Source: an uncultured Oscillospiraceae bacterium
Lineage (GTDB): Bacteria > Bacillota > Clostridia > Oscillospirales > Oscillospiraceae
Length of the DNA: 64,000 nt
Direction of reading: 5' to 3'
NCBI GenBank assembly: GCA_934567355.1
Contig: CAKTJC010000010.1
Span: forward strand, 11,346 to 75,345
In this document: positions 1 to 8,176 of the stretch, one piece after another
Position numbering within the stretch: position 1 is the stretch's first letter
Layout: each line of letters begins with the position of its first letter
Made by a program: the position numbers and the translations under genes
The notes under the pieces: model-generated
The model's database searches: none
What the model was told of the DNA's origin: nothing
What the model saw: only the letters and a program-made list of their open reading frames with translations

Positions 1-473
1 TCAATGCCCCGCTCCCGGAACGTCTCCACAATGGTGACGCCGGTGTTGCGCTCGTAGTCCTCGAGCAGCTCCTCCTGAGTCAGGTGACGGGCGCAGGGAA
101 CACTGCCGTAGAAATAGTCGGCGTGGGTGGTGCCGTAGCAGGGAAGATCCTCGCCTGCCTGTGCCCAGGCAACGGCGTAGGGACTGTGGGTGTGCACGAT
201 GCCGCCGATTTCCGGGAAGGCGTTGTACAGCACCACGTGGGTCTTGGTGTCGGAGGAGGGATTCAGCTCACCCTCCACCCGGTTGCCCTGCAAGTCCACC
301 ACCACCATGTCGCTGGGCTTCAGCACATCGTAGCCAACGCCGCTGGGCTTGATGACAAACAGTCCCTTCTCCCGGTCAATACCGGAGACATTGCCCCAGG
401 TGTAGGTGACGAGCCCCCGCTTGGGCAGCTCCATATTGGCAAGATAAACCTGCTCTTTCAGTGCTTCCAGCAT
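1..473 (-). CDS. araD: L-ribulose-5-phosphate 4-epimerase (3' part beyond left edge)
   Basis: This class II aldolase-fold enzyme interconverts L-ribulose 5-phosphate and D-xylulose 5-phosphate, the last step of L-arabinose catabolism. The visible 157 residues carry the family landmarks: GNVSG at 27-31, SSDT at 73-76, zinc-binding HTHS at 94-97 and THAD ending at Asp119, the equivalent of the catalytic Asp120 of the E. coli enzyme. The third zinc histidine would lie beyond the window edge, since family members are about 230 residues. The ATG at 473 follows the kinase stop codon by two bases and has a GGAGGG site inside the kinase end, so the two genes are translationally coupled. The identity is secure; only the truncation by the window limits it. 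Confidence 0.93.
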   Translation of the reverse strand, partial: MLEALKEQVYLANMELPKRGLVTYTWGNVSGIDREKGLFVIKPSGVGYDVLKPSDMVVVDLQGNRVEGELNPSSDTKTHVVLYNAFPEIGGIVHTHSPYAVAWAQAGEDLPCYGTTHADYFYGSVPCARHLTQEELLEDYERNTGVTIVETFRERGI

Positions 474-475
474 TT

Positions 476-2041
476 TTACAGTCCCTCCACTGCGGCCTTC
501 TCCATGGGGAAGGCTTTTTTGTATCGCGCCAGGAAGGCGTTGAAGCCATCGATGTCGGTCTGCTCTGCCAGCAGCGTGGTGGAGGCAGCGCCTACAAATA
601 CTCGCTTGTCCAGATAATCCGCCAGGGACTCACCCTCGTTTTTGAGCACCATGTAGGCAGCCAGCAGCGCCATGCCGTAGGGACCGCCCTCACCGGCCGT
701 CTCCATGCAGGATACCGGCGCGCCGATGGCGGCGGAGAGCATCCGCTGGCCGACGCCGGGAGTCTTGAAGAAGCCGCCGTGGCCGTACAGCTTGTCCACC
801 TGCACCTTCTCTTCGCCGGTCAGAATATCCAGGCCGATTTTCAGAGTCGCCAGGGCGGAGAGAATGTGGGTGCGCATGAAGTTTGCCAGGGTGAAGGAGG
901 CGTCGGGCGTCCGGGCAAATACGGGGCGGCCTTCGTCCAGATCGGTCACGCCCTCGCCGGAGAAATAGTTGTAGCTGAGCAGCCCACCGCAGTCGGCATC
1001 GCCCTCCAGCGCCTTAGGGAAGAGCATGGTAAACAGCGCGCCTTTATCCTGGGGAGCGCCGATCAGCTGGGCAAATTCGCTCAGAAGATTGACCCAGGCG
1101 TTGATGTCGGAGGTGCAGTTGTTGCAGTGCACCATGGCCACCGGCGCGCCTGCGGGGGTGGTCACCATATCGATCTCCCGGTGTACGCCCAGGGCGTGAT
1201 CGGTGACGATCATGGCAAAGTCGGAGGTACCGGCGGATACATTGCCGGTGCGCTCCCGCACGGAGTTGGTGGCGGCCATGCCGGTGCCCGCGTCGCCCTC
1301 ACAGGGAGCCACGGGAATGCCGGACTTCAGATCCCCCTGGGGATCCAGGAACCACGCGCCTGCCTCGGTGAGCGTGCCGCCGTGGTCACCGGCGCACAGT
1401 ACCTTGGGCAGGATGTCCCGCAGCTTCCAGGGCATGCCGCTCATGGCGTCAAATTTCTCGACCATCTCCTGGTCGAAGTCTAGCTTCCCGGAATCGATGG
1501 GGAACATGCCGGAGGCCTCGCCGATGCCCATCACCTTTTCACCGGTGAGCTTGAAATGGATGTAGCCCGCCAGCGTGGTGAGGTACGCGATGTCCTTCAC
1601 ATGGCTCTCCCCGTTCAGGATCGCCTGATACAGGTGGGCAATGCTCCAGCGCTGGGGAATGTTGAAATGCAGTGCGGCGCTCAGCTTTTCAGCGGCCTCG
1701 CCGGTGATGGTGTTTCGCCAGGTGCGGAACCGTGCCAGCTGGTTGCCGTCCTTGTCAAAGGGCAGATAACCATGCATCATGGCGGATACGCCGATGGCTC
1801 CGACCTCTGTCAGCGTCACGCCGAATTTTTCCTTCACGTCCCGCTTCAGGTCGGCATAGCAGTCCTGAATGCCGTCCGTAACGGCCTCCATGGAGTATGT
1901 CCAGATGCCGTCCACCAGCTGATTTTCCCATTCATGGGAGCCGGAGGCAACGGGAATATGGTTTTCGTCGATCAGAACGGCTTTGATCCGGGTGGAGCCC
2001 AGCTCAATGCCCAATGCGGTATTTTTCAGATTCATCGTCAT
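476..2041 (-). CDS. FGGY-family carbohydrate kinase, probable L-ribulokinase
   Basis: A 521-residue FGGY sugar kinase. The N-terminal phosphate motif is [15 protein letters not shown] (about residues 9-23), with a second ATPase-fold motif near [12 protein letters not shown] (about 267-278) and [11 protein letters not shown] towards the C-terminus. Because it is coupled directly to an L-ribulose-5-phosphate epimerase gene, L-ribulose is the likely substrate, giving the two-step route from ribulose to xylulose 5-phosphate. The sequence is not the classical AraB type; it looks more like the xylulokinase-like group that includes clostridial AraK proteins, so the substrate call is inferred from context. 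The ATG at 2041 has GGAAGGAGAA upstream. No isomerase or transporter is visible on this side of the window. Confidence 0.85.
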   Translation of the reverse strand: MTMNLKNTALGIELGSTRIKAVLIDENHIPVASGSHEWENQLVDGIWTYSMEAVTDGIQDCYADLKRDVKEKFGVTLTEVGAIGVSAMMHGYLPFDKDGNQLARFRTWRNTITGEAAEKLSAALHFNIPQRWSIAHLYQAILNGESHVKDIAYLTTLAGYIHFKLTGEKVMGIGEASGMFPIDSGKLDFDQEMVEKFDAMSGMPWKLRDILPKVLCAGDHGGTLTEAGAWFLDPQGDLKSGIPVAPCEGDAGTGMAATNSVRERTGNVSAGTSDFAMIVTDHALGVHREIDMVTTPAGAPVAMVHCNNCTSDINAWVNLLSEFAQLIGAPQDKGALFTMLFPKALEGDADCGGLLSYNYFSGEGVTDLDEGRPVFARTPDASFTLANFMRTHILSALATLKIGLDILTGEEKVQVDKLYGHGGFFKTPGVGQRMLSAAIGAPVSCMETAGEGGPYGMALLAAYMVLKNEGESLADYLDKRVFVGAASTTLLAEQTDIDGFNAFLARYKKAFPMEKAAVEGL

Positions 2042-2092
2042 TCTCCTTCCATGTCCCCCGGCACGGCCGCCGGAGTTCCAATTACAGGCATT

Positions 2093-2121
2093 ATTTTACC
2101 ATATCCACTTTTGAATTGCAA
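2093..2121 (-). promoter_or_regulatory. Promoter of the ribulokinase-epimerase operon
   Basis: On the minus strand TTGCAA (2121-2116) is followed after exactly 17 bp by TAAAAT (2098-2093), about 50 bp upstream of the kinase ATG. The fit to a housekeeping sigma promoter is good but not perfect. Confidence 0.65.
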
Positions 2122-2125
2122 TTCG

Positions 2126-2144
2126 TTTCACACAAAATGTGAAA
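2126..2144. promoter_or_regulatory. Palindromic operator candidate upstream of the kinase promoter
   Basis: TTTCACA-N5-TGTGAAA is a perfect inverted repeat with 7-bp arms placed just upstream of the -35 box. Next to it GAATTGCAATTC (2113-2124) is a second palindrome that overlaps the -35 box. Either could bind a sugar regulator such as an AraR/GntR or LacI type protein. No cognate regulator is visible in the window. Confidence 0.4.
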
Positions 2145-2158
2145 AAGAGCAGCACGAA

Positions 2159-2188
2159 CCCCCAATGCCATATGCGCGGCATTGGGGG
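2159..2188 (-). terminator. Hairpin terminator downstream of the coiled-coil protein gene
   Basis: An 11-bp perfect stem (2159-2169 with 2178-2188) and an 8-base loop lie 11 bases after the stop codon on the minus strand. A T-rich stretch follows after about ten bases rather than immediately, so termination may be moderate. Confidence 0.55.
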
Positions 2189-2199
2189 ATGAAGAAGAG

Positions 2200-3090
2200 C
2201 TATCGGTTTCTGTATTTCTCAATGTAGTCGGCAGCGAGAAAGAAATTTGTGACCTCCTGGTTGGCGGCAATCATTCTTTGATAGTCCAGCTGAAGCTCTT
2301 GGTTGCTCTCAAGCTGTGCAATTTGCTGAAGCTGCTCCCGATGATTCTCGGCAATCGCCTTATTTTGGCTTTCCTGCAAAGCAACCTGATACCGCTGAAC
2401 CAACGCAATTTCTTCATTTTGTGCAATGATTTTATCAAGCTTTTGCTTGATTTCATCCAGAAGGAGCGTTTGAATGATTTTGTCCAAGTCATTTTCACGA
2501 CTGGTGCTGAAATAATCATAGAGATAGTAGGCGGCATATTTGTCCCGATATTTTGAGGGGATAATATTGACACTGTATATCTTGCTACGTAGATTTTTCG
2601 CTTTGGCGTGCCGCTGCATTAAGAGTGAGAGTTCTTGCTGGCGCTGATATAGGGAGTTGCGATATTGAGGAAATTTGTCTTTTTCTTGTTTGATTGCGTC
2701 AAGAGTCCTGTAGTACTGATCAAGCGCGTTTGCATACCGATTTTCCTTATCTACATGGCCAGAATAAATGCACGAAGCAAGGATAATCACGCAAATGCTT
2801 CCGCCAATTATAAAGATTTTTGCAAGAATACCCCTGTTAAATGCTAAACCCAAAAGGACGGCGCCTATGGATACGATCAACCAAAACCAATACCCAACTG
2901 CATCAAGATCCCCAAAACTGGATTTTTGAGGGCGGCACGGCTCTTCAAATCTTTGATTAAGGGCATTATTAAGGGAGGAAATATTATAGTTGCACTGGTC
3001 TATTTCTTTTTCAATGTGTGAGCACAGCAATTCGCTGCTGCAAACATCCTGCAGATAGGGGACGAGGAGTCTTCGGTCATAGTTTGCCAT
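2200..3090 (-). CDS. Uncharacterised membrane protein with coiled-coil tail
   Basis: A 296-residue protein with no function I recognise. Two hydrophobic segments sit close together (about residues 66-84 and 89-109) and form a hairpin anchor. They are followed by a long charged, glutamine-rich region (about 115-280) that should be largely helical and coiled. It contains YLYDYFSTSREND followed by LDKI..LLLDEIK, which resembles a short motif seen in other unassigned Firmicutes proteins. The ATG at 3090 is preferred over one 19 codons upstream because AAAGAGGT precedes it by eight bases. The gene is more AT-rich than its neighbours, diverges from an XRE regulator, and has a consensus promoter with a palindrome between the boxes, so regulation by that XRE protein is likely. 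Confidence 0.75.
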   Translation of the reverse strand: MANYDRRLLVPYLQDVCSSELLCSHIEKEIDQCNYNISSLNNALNQRFEEPCRPQKSSFGDLDAVGYWFWLIVSIGAVLLGLAFNRGILAKIFIIGGSICVIILASCIYSGHVDKENRYANALDQYYRTLDAIKQEKDKFPQYRNSLYQRQQELSLLMQRHAKAKNLRSKIYSVNIIPSKYRDKYAAYYLYDYFSTSRENDLDKIIQTLLLDEIKQKLDKIIAQNEEIALVQRYQVALQESQNKAIAENHREQLQQIAQLESNQELQLDYQRMIAANQEVTNFFLAADYIEKYRNR

Positions 3091-3164
3091 GTACGATACC
3101 TCTTTGTATGTAAAGTCAATGTTATGCCTGAAATACAATCCGGACATACTTCATTGCGAGTATA

Positions 3165-3193
3165 ATTATAGCCCGCATACGGGCAATTGTCAA
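3165..3193 (-). promoter_or_regulatory. Consensus promoter with palindromic spacer
   Basis: TTGACA (3193-3188), a 17-bp spacer and TATAAT (3170-3165) match the sigma-70/SigA consensus perfectly. The spacer contains GCCCGCATACGGGC (3171-3184, plus strand), a near-perfect palindrome suited to a repressor such as the adjacent XRE protein. Confidence 0.8.
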
Positions 3194-3215
3194 TAGATGA
3201 ACAATATTATACGAT
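3187..3215 (+). promoter_or_regulatory. Divergent promoter of the XRE gene
   Basis: TTGTCA (3187-3192), 17 bp, TACGAT (3210-3215). Its -35 box overlaps the -35 box of the opposing promoter, so the two probably compete or are controlled together. Confidence 0.5.
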
Positions 3216-3245
3216 AACCATATATCTCCAAAAGGAACCGGTCGT

Positions 3246-3464
3246 ATGATTGTTTTTGACAGACTGTGGCAAACCATGAGGGAAAGAAATATCTCTCAGT
3301 ATAAGCTGATTAAAACCTACGGAATCAGCACCGGTCAGCTTGACCGGCTGCGAAAAAACGAAAACGTCAACACCTATACGCTTGACCAGCTGTGCAGTAT
3401 CCTTCAATGCGGACTGGAGGACATTGCCGAGCATGTTGAGGATAAAGAGAACAAAAAAGAATAG
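3246..3464 (+). CDS. XRE/Cro-type helix-turn-helix regulator
   Basis: A 72-residue single-domain DNA-binding protein. Residues 15-45 (ISQYKLIKTYGISTGQLDRL) form a Cro/C1-type helix-turn-helix, followed by the typical NTYTLDQLCSILQCGLEDIAE segment, in which the last helices recognise low-copy repressor operators. There is no sensor domain, as in many autoregulatory repressors. The ATG at 3246 has AAAAGGAA upstream. It is divergent from the coiled-coil membrane protein gene, with overlapping promoters and a palindrome in the shared region, so it probably represses both. The family assignment is secure; the target is inferred. Confidence 0.85.
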   Translation: MIVFDRLWQTMRERNISQYKLIKTYGISTGQLDRLRKNENVNTYTLDQLCSILQCGLEDIAEHVEDKENKKE

Positions 3465-3504
3465 CGGCGCAGCGGAAAAGACATGCTTTCTGCTGCGCCG
3501 TTTT
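3465..3504 (+). terminator. Intrinsic terminator of the XRE gene
   Basis: A 9-bp perfect stem (CGGCGCAGC at 3465-3473 with 3492-3500), extended inward by a G-T wobble and four more pairs, is followed directly by TTTTGT. It begins at the base after the stop codon. Confidence 0.85.
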
Positions 3505-3590
3505 GTATGCACTTATATTCCTTTGCAATCTAAAGGTCACCGTGTTTCAAACCATTGAGCAGCATCAGGACAACCTGAATTTCTGCGTTT

Positions 3591-5378
3591 TCACGCAATG
3601 GGTTCAAAGTCGGCGGCGCCGTGCTTGCACAGGGGGCAGATAATATCGTCGGGAAGCTCATCACCTTCATAGACCCAGCCGCAGATCTTGCATACGAAGC
3701 CCTTTTTCCCTTCGGTCTGGGGCTGGGGCTTGACATGCTCCTGGTAGTAGGAATAGGTCATGGTCTCCCGGTCGGACAGGATCCGGGCTTCGGTGACGGA
3801 GCAGATGAACATGCCGTGGGTGTCCAGATCGACGTACTGCTCCACTTTCAGGGACAGGAAGGAATTGATAAATTTGGGCAGGAAGGCCAGGCCGTTGTCG
3901 CTGTGCAGGGGCTGCAGGTGGTCGAATTTGTTTTCGCTGCGGCCGCTGCGGAAGCCAAAGTCCTGGAATACGGAGAATGGCGCGTCCTGGCTCAGGCAGT
4001 TCACGTTCATTTTTCCGGTCTGGCGGATGACGTGGTGGGAATAGTTCTGCTTGTTGATGCACACGGCTACCCGGTTGGGCGCGTTCGTGACCTGGCTGAC
4101 GGTATTGACGATCAGGCCGTTATCCTTCTTGCCGTCGTGGCAGGTGACCACATACAGCCCATAGCCGATGTTCATCAGCGCGCCCAGGTCATTTTTGTTG
4201 GCGGTGTCCTGCTGCTGCATATAGTCCATGCACAGCTCGTCGGCCAGCGCCTCGATCTGGCTGCGGCTGCTGTCGCTGAGGGCGGAGAGAATGCGCACGG
4301 TGCTGTTGGCCAGCGTCAGATTCTTGCAGCCCTCCAGCATGTTCTTCATCACCTTGGTGGCCTGGGGCGCCCAGGAGCCATTTTCCATAAAGGCAACGGT
4401 GCGGTTCTGGAAGTTCCGCTCGGTCAGGTGGTGGATGAATTCCCGCATGTAGGGGAAGATTCCGGCGTTATAGGTGGTAGTGGCCAGCACCAGCCGCCCG
4501 TAGCGGAATGCATCCTCCACAGCCTCTGCCATATCGCACCGGGCAAGATCATGCACCACGACCTTGGGGCAGCTGCGCCGCTTGAGCTGCTCTTCCAGCA
4601 GCTCTACCGCTTTCTTGGTGTGGCCGTAGATGGAGGTATAGGCGATGACGATGCCCTCGCTTTCCACGGCGTAGGACGACCAGGTGTTGTAAAGATCCAG
4701 ATAATATCCCAGATTTTCCGTAAGCACCGGGCCGTGGGTGGGGCAGATGATGGAGATATCCAGCGCGGCGGCCTTTTTCAGCAGCGCCTGCACCTGAGCG
4801 CCGTATTTGCCCACGATGCCGATGTAATACCGCCGAGCCTCGCATGCCCAATCCTCCTGCACATCCAGCGCGCCGAATTTGCCGAAGCCGTCAGCGGAGA
4901 AGAGCACCTTGTCGTGGGTATCATAGCTTACGATGACCTCCGGCCAGTGAACCATGGGGGCGGCGACGAATGCCAGGGTATGCTTGCCCAGGGTCAGCGT
5001 ATCCCCCTCGCCCACAACGATCCGCCGGTCGGAAAAGTCCGTGCCGAAGAAGTTGCCCATCATCACAAAGGCCTTGGCCGAGGAGACAATGGTAGCCTGG
5101 GGATAGGTCTTCATGAAGTGGTGGATGTTGGCGGCGTGATCCGGCTCCATATGGTGCACAATGAGATAATCCGGCTTCCGTCCGGCCAGTGCCTTTTCCA
5201 GATTGTCCAGCCATTCATGGGTGAAATTCCGATCCACCGTGTCCATTACGGCGCATTTTTCATCCAGGATCAGATAGGAATTATAGGCCATTCCGTTGGG
5301 CACCAGATACTGCCCCTCGAATAGATCCACCTGATGGTCGTTGACGCCGACGTAAATAATATCGTTTGTAACTTTCAT
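3591..5378 (-). CDS. Four-domain flavodiiron protein (O2/NO reductase)
   Basis: A 595-residue cytoplasmic flavodiiron protein that reduces O2 to water and/or NO to N2O, protecting anaerobes. The order is a metallo-beta-lactamase-like diiron domain (about 1-240), a flavodoxin domain (about 242-395, FMN loop TSIYGHT at 248-254), a flavin-reductase-like domain (about 400-550) and a rubredoxin module (557-595). All diiron ligands are present: His76, Glu78, Asp80/His81, His144, Asp163 and His215. The rubredoxin cysteines are 563/566 and 581/584, only 14 residues apart between pairs, so this is a short-spaced, rubrerythrin-like centre rather than a classical one. The extra modules suggest that reducing power is delivered within one chain. 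The start has GGAGGG upstream. It is monocistronic. Confidence 0.93.
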   Translation of the reverse strand: MKVTNDIIYVGVNDHQVDLFEGQYLVPNGMAYNSYLILDEKCAVMDTVDRNFTHEWLDNLEKALAGRKPDYLIVHHMEPDHAANIHHFMKTYPQATIVSSAKAFVMMGNFFGTDFSDRRIVVGEGDTLTLGKHTLAFVAAPMVHWPEVIVSYDTHDKVLFSADGFGKFGALDVQEDWACEARRYYIGIVGKYGAQVQALLKKAAALDISIICPTHGPVLTENLGYYLDLYNTWSSYAVESEGIVIAYTSIYGHTKKAVELLEEQLKRRSCPKVVVHDLARCDMAEAVEDAFRYGRLVLATTTYNAGIFPYMREFIHHLTERNFQNRTVAFMENGSWAPQATKVMKNMLEGCKNLTLANSTVRILSALSDSSRSQIEALADELCMDYMQQQDTANKNDLGALMNIGYGLYVVTCHDGKKDNGLIVNTVSQVTNAPNRVAVCINKQNYSHHVIRQTGKMNVNCLSQDAPFSVFQDFGFRSGRSENKFDHLQPLHSDNGLAFLPKFINSFLSLKVEQYVDLDTHGMFICSVTEARILSDRETMTYSYYQEHVKPQPQTEGKKGFVCKICGWVYEGDELPDDIICPLCKHGAADFEPIA

Positions 5379-5405
5379 AGGGAAGCCCTCCGCTTTTTTG
5401 TTTTT

Positions 5406-5434
5406 AGAATACCATAATTCCAGCCCGATTACAA
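5406..5434 (-). promoter_or_regulatory. Promoter of the flavodiiron gene
   Basis: TTGTAA (5434-5429), 17 bp, TATTCT (5411-5406) on the minus strand, about 28 bases from the ATG. Confidence 0.65.
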
Positions 5435-5530
5435 GAATTTTTCCCCGGCCTTTTCAACGGAGACGGCAGGGGAGGCGTTTATTTCCAAAACCCATTACAA
5501 AAAGGAAAATAAATGATACTTTCTGCTCAA

Positions 5531-5559
5531 TTGTCATAGTCTGTTCACAGTTTTATTAT
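5531..5559 (+). promoter_or_regulatory. Promoter of the DUF1538-PII operon
   Basis: TTGTCA (5531-5536), 17 bp, TATTAT (5554-5559), 35 bases ahead of the TTG start. Confidence 0.6.
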
Positions 5560-5594
5560 AAAATAAAGAAAACGATTCAAAAAGAGGTGGTACG

Positions 5595-7115
5595 TTGAAA
5601 TTCTGGAATCCTAAAATGCAGGAAAAGATGTCCGAAGCCCTTTCGGCGGTGGTGCCCATCATCGTCATCGTCCTGTGCCTGAGCTTCACCATCGCCCCAA
5701 TGTCTCCCGGCGTTTTGCTCAGCTTTTTGCTGGGGGCGGTGCTGGTCATGGTGGGCATGATGTTTTTCTCTCTGGGCGCGGAGATCTCCATGACGCCCAT
5801 GGGCGAAAAAGTGGGCGCAAAGATGACCCAGTCAAAAAACGTGGGGATCATTGTGCTGCTCAGCTTTCTGCTGGGCATGATCATCACCATTTCCGAGCCG
5901 GATCTGCAGGTGCTGGCTGAGCTGGTGCCCTCCATTCCGAACAGCACGCTGATTTTGGCTGTGTCTGTGGGTGTGGGTCTGTTCCTGGCGGTGGCCATTC
6001 TGCGTATGCTGCTGAGCGTGGCCCTGTCCCACCTGCTGGTGGTGCTGTATCTGATCGTATTCATTCTGGCATTCTTCGTTCCCGGTGATTTCCGTGCCAT
6101 CGCCTTCGATTCCGGCGGCGTGACCACCGGCCCCATGACGGTGCCGTTTATTATGGCGCTGGGCGTGGGTATTTCCGCTATCCGTAACGACCGCAATGCG
6201 GCGGACGACAGCTTCGGCCTGGTGGCGCTGTGCTCCGTTGGTCCTATCTTGGCGGTGCTGATCCTGGGGTTGGTTTTCTCCACCGGGGAGAGTGCTCCCG
6301 CGGTCAGCCAGGGCATCCAGATTTCGGATACCGTGGAGCTTTGGCAGATGTTTGCCGTGGAGTTGCCTGCCTACCTGAAGGAGATTGCCATTTCTCTGCT
6401 GCCCATTGTGGCATTTTTTGGACTGTTTCAGATTTTCTCCCTGCACCTGTCCGGTCGGGCGCTGGGAAAAATCCTGATCGGCCTGGCCTATACATACATC
6501 GGACTGGTGCTCTTCCTCACCGGCGCAAACGTGGGCTTTATGCCGGCAGGCACCTATCTGGGCAGCGTCCTGGCCGGCGGCGTGTTCCGGTTTGCCTTGA
6601 TCCCCATCGGCGCAGTTATCGGCTTCTTCATCGTCAAGGCGGAGCCGGCTGTGTATGTGCTGAACCACCAGGTGGAGGAGATCACCGATGGCGCCATCTC
6701 CGCCCGTGCCATGGGCACCTGCCTGTCCCTGGGCGTGGCTGCATCGGTGGCGCTGGCCATGACGCGGGTGCTCACCGGCATCCCAATCCTGTATTTCCTG
6801 ATCCCCGGCTATACAATCGCGCTGGGTCTGAGTTTCGTGGTGCCGAAGATTTTTACCGCCATCGCTTTTGACTCCGGCGGCGTTGCCTCCGGCCCCATGA
6901 CAGCCACCTTCCTGCTGCCCCTGGCGCAGGGCGCCTGTACGGCTGTGGGGGGTGATTTGGCGGCGGATGCATTTGGTGTGGTTGCCATGGTTGCCATGAC
7001 GCCGCTGATCACCATCCAGCTTCTGGGTTTGGTGACGGTGCTCAAGCAGCGCAGGCTGTCCGCCGGCGGTTTTGTTGCATCCCCTGTGGACGCGGATGCC
7101 ATCATCGAGCTTTGA
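5595..7115 (+). CDS. DUF1538-family polytopic membrane protein, duplicated
   Basis: A 506-residue integral membrane protein with roughly twelve hydrophobic segments and clear internal duplication. The signature AFDSGGV-x2-GPMT occurs at about 170-181 and again at about 424-435, each followed by a conserved acidic FGxVA stretch, as in DUF1538 proteins. The fold and duplication suggest an inverted-repeat transporter, but substrate and direction are unknown. It starts with TTG at 5595, chosen because AAAGAGGTGG lies five bases upstream and no good ATG exists. The neighbour 18 bases downstream encodes two PII domains, so transport is probably gated by a PII-like signal, as AmtB is by GlnK. That functional link is inference. 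Confidence 0.85.
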   Translation: MKFWNPKMQEKMSEALSAVVPIIVIVLCLSFTIAPMSPGVLLSFLLGAVLVMVGMMFFSLGAEISMTPMGEKVGAKMTQSKNVGIIVLLSFLLGMIITISEPDLQVLAELVPSIPNSTLILAVSVGVGLFLAVAILRMLLSVALSHLLVVLYLIVFILAFFVPGDFRAIAFDSGGVTTGPMTVPFIMALGVGISAIRNDRNAADDSFGLVALCSVGPILAVLILGLVFSTGESAPAVSQGIQISDTVELWQMFAVELPAYLKEIAISLLPIVAFFGLFQIFSLHLSGRALGKILIGLAYTYIGLVLFLTGANVGFMPAGTYLGSVLAGGVFRFALIPIGAVIGFFIVKAEPAVYVLNHQVEEITDGAISARAMGTCLSLGVAASVALAMTRVLTGIPILYFLIPGYTIALGLSFVVPKIFTAIAFDSGGVASGPMTATFLLPLAQGACTAVGGDLAADAFGVVAMVAMTPLITIQLLGLVTVLKQRRLSAGGFVASPVDADAIIEL

Positions 7116-7133
7116 TTTTGGGAGGGCTTTTGT

Positions 7134-7823
7134 ATGAGTGAATTATCTATGCTGGTGACCGTCACCACCCGGAAGCTCACCAAAAAATTTGTGGACTTTT
7201 ACACCGGTCAGAATATGCCCGTTTCCGTCACAACGGTGGGCACCGGTACCGCATCCAGTGAGATCCTGGACTATTTCGGCTTGGACGGCTCGGAAAAAAG
7301 CGTGATTTTCCAGCTGATCACCGATACCAAATGGAAAGAGGTCAAGCGCCAGCTTCGGCTGAACATGAACATCGATATTCCGGGCGTGGGAATTGCATTC
7401 CTGATCCCCCTGAGCAGCATCGGCGGGACAAAGGCTCTGAATTATCTGACAGCCCAGCAGGACTATGTGAAAGGGGGAGAATCTTCATTGAAAGATACCA
7501 AATATGAGCTGCTCGTTACCATCGCCAACCAGGGTTACAGCGAACAAATCATGGATGCAGCCCGCAAGGTTCATGCCGCCGGCGGCACGGTGATCCACGC
7601 CAAGGGAACCGGTACCCATCTGGCTCAGAAATTCATGGGGGTGACGCTGGTTCCGGAAAAAGAGATGATTTTCATTGTGGTGCGCACTGCCCAGAAAAAT
7701 GACATCATGCGCGCCATCATGGAGGAAGCCGGAACCGGCACCAAAGCCGGCGCCATCGTCTTTTCTCTGCCCGTCACTGATACTGCCGGTATGCGCATGA
7801 TGGAGCAGATCGAGGAAGCGTAA
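7134..7823 (+). CDS. Tandem PII-like signalling protein
   Basis: A 229-residue cytoplasmic protein made of two PII (GlnB-like) ferredoxin-fold domains, about 1-115 and 118-229. The second half shows the PII pattern best: ELLVTIANQGYSEQIMDAARKVHAAGGTVIHAKGTG, then EKEMIFIVV and a closing MRAIMEEAGTGTKAGAIVFSLPV. The first half keeps strand-helix-strand spacing but is more diverged. PII trimers bind ATP, ADP or 2-oxoglutarate and block partner transporters. Here a fused tandem would give a six-domain ring from three chains, which is inference. The ATG at 7134 has GGGAGGG upstream. It is the second gene after the DUF1538 protein. Confidence 0.82.
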   Translation: MSELSMLVTVTTRKLTKKFVDFYTGQNMPVSVTTVGTGTASSEILDYFGLDGSEKSVIFQLITDTKWKEVKRQLRLNMNIDIPGVGIAFLIPLSSIGGTKALNYLTAQQDYVKGGESSLKDTKYELLVTIANQGYSEQIMDAARKVHAAGGTVIHAKGTGTHLAQKFMGVTLVPEKEMIFIVVRTAQKNDIMRAIMEEAGTGTKAGAIVFSLPVTDTAGMRMMEQIEEA

Positions 7824-7918
7824 GAAAACCGAAGCAGGATGTGCGCCCACCTGACGCGCCAATCTAAATGGAGCTGTCTCAAAATGCAAATTGTAAGAGA
7901 ATAGCCCCCTTCAAAAAG

Positions 7919-8086
7919 TTAGGGAAGCTCTGATTAAATCGGCAAGAGCTGTGAGCAAGAGATTTTTCGGCCAATCGAGGTATTGAAAACGGCGGAATAC
8001 TGTATGTATTTCCCGTTTTCGGTACCGAAGAGTGGGCGGAAAAGATCCGCTCACAGCCGCAGACGATTTATTCAGAGGTTCCTTAG
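7919..8086. repeat. 165-bp palindromic repeat, copy A
   Basis: The copy starts with GGGAAGCTCTGATTAAATC and ends with the imperfect complement GATTTATTCAGAGGTTCC. It shares its core (GGAATACT-x-TATGTATTTCCC) with copies near 13.8 and 29.1 kb. It is non-coding and MITE-like. Confidence 0.8.
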
Positions 8087-8132
8087 ATAAAGCCGTGAAA
8101 ATTCAGTTTCAATCGGATTTTCACGGCTTTAT
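8087..8132. terminator. Strong bidirectional hairpin inside the outer element
   Basis: A perfect 16-bp stem (8087-8102 with 8117-8132) encloses a 14-base loop. It could end transcription from the PII gene on the plus strand and from the small gene on the minus strand. T tracts are short. Confidence 0.5.
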
Positions 8133-8176
8133 TGTTGGACTAATTTTTAGAAAATTCTATTTTGAGACAACCCCAT

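Noticed and set aside
3621..5324. A 567-codon frame opposite the flavodiiron gene
   Set aside because: Antisense of a gene with all catalytic motifs present; no ribosome site or domain.
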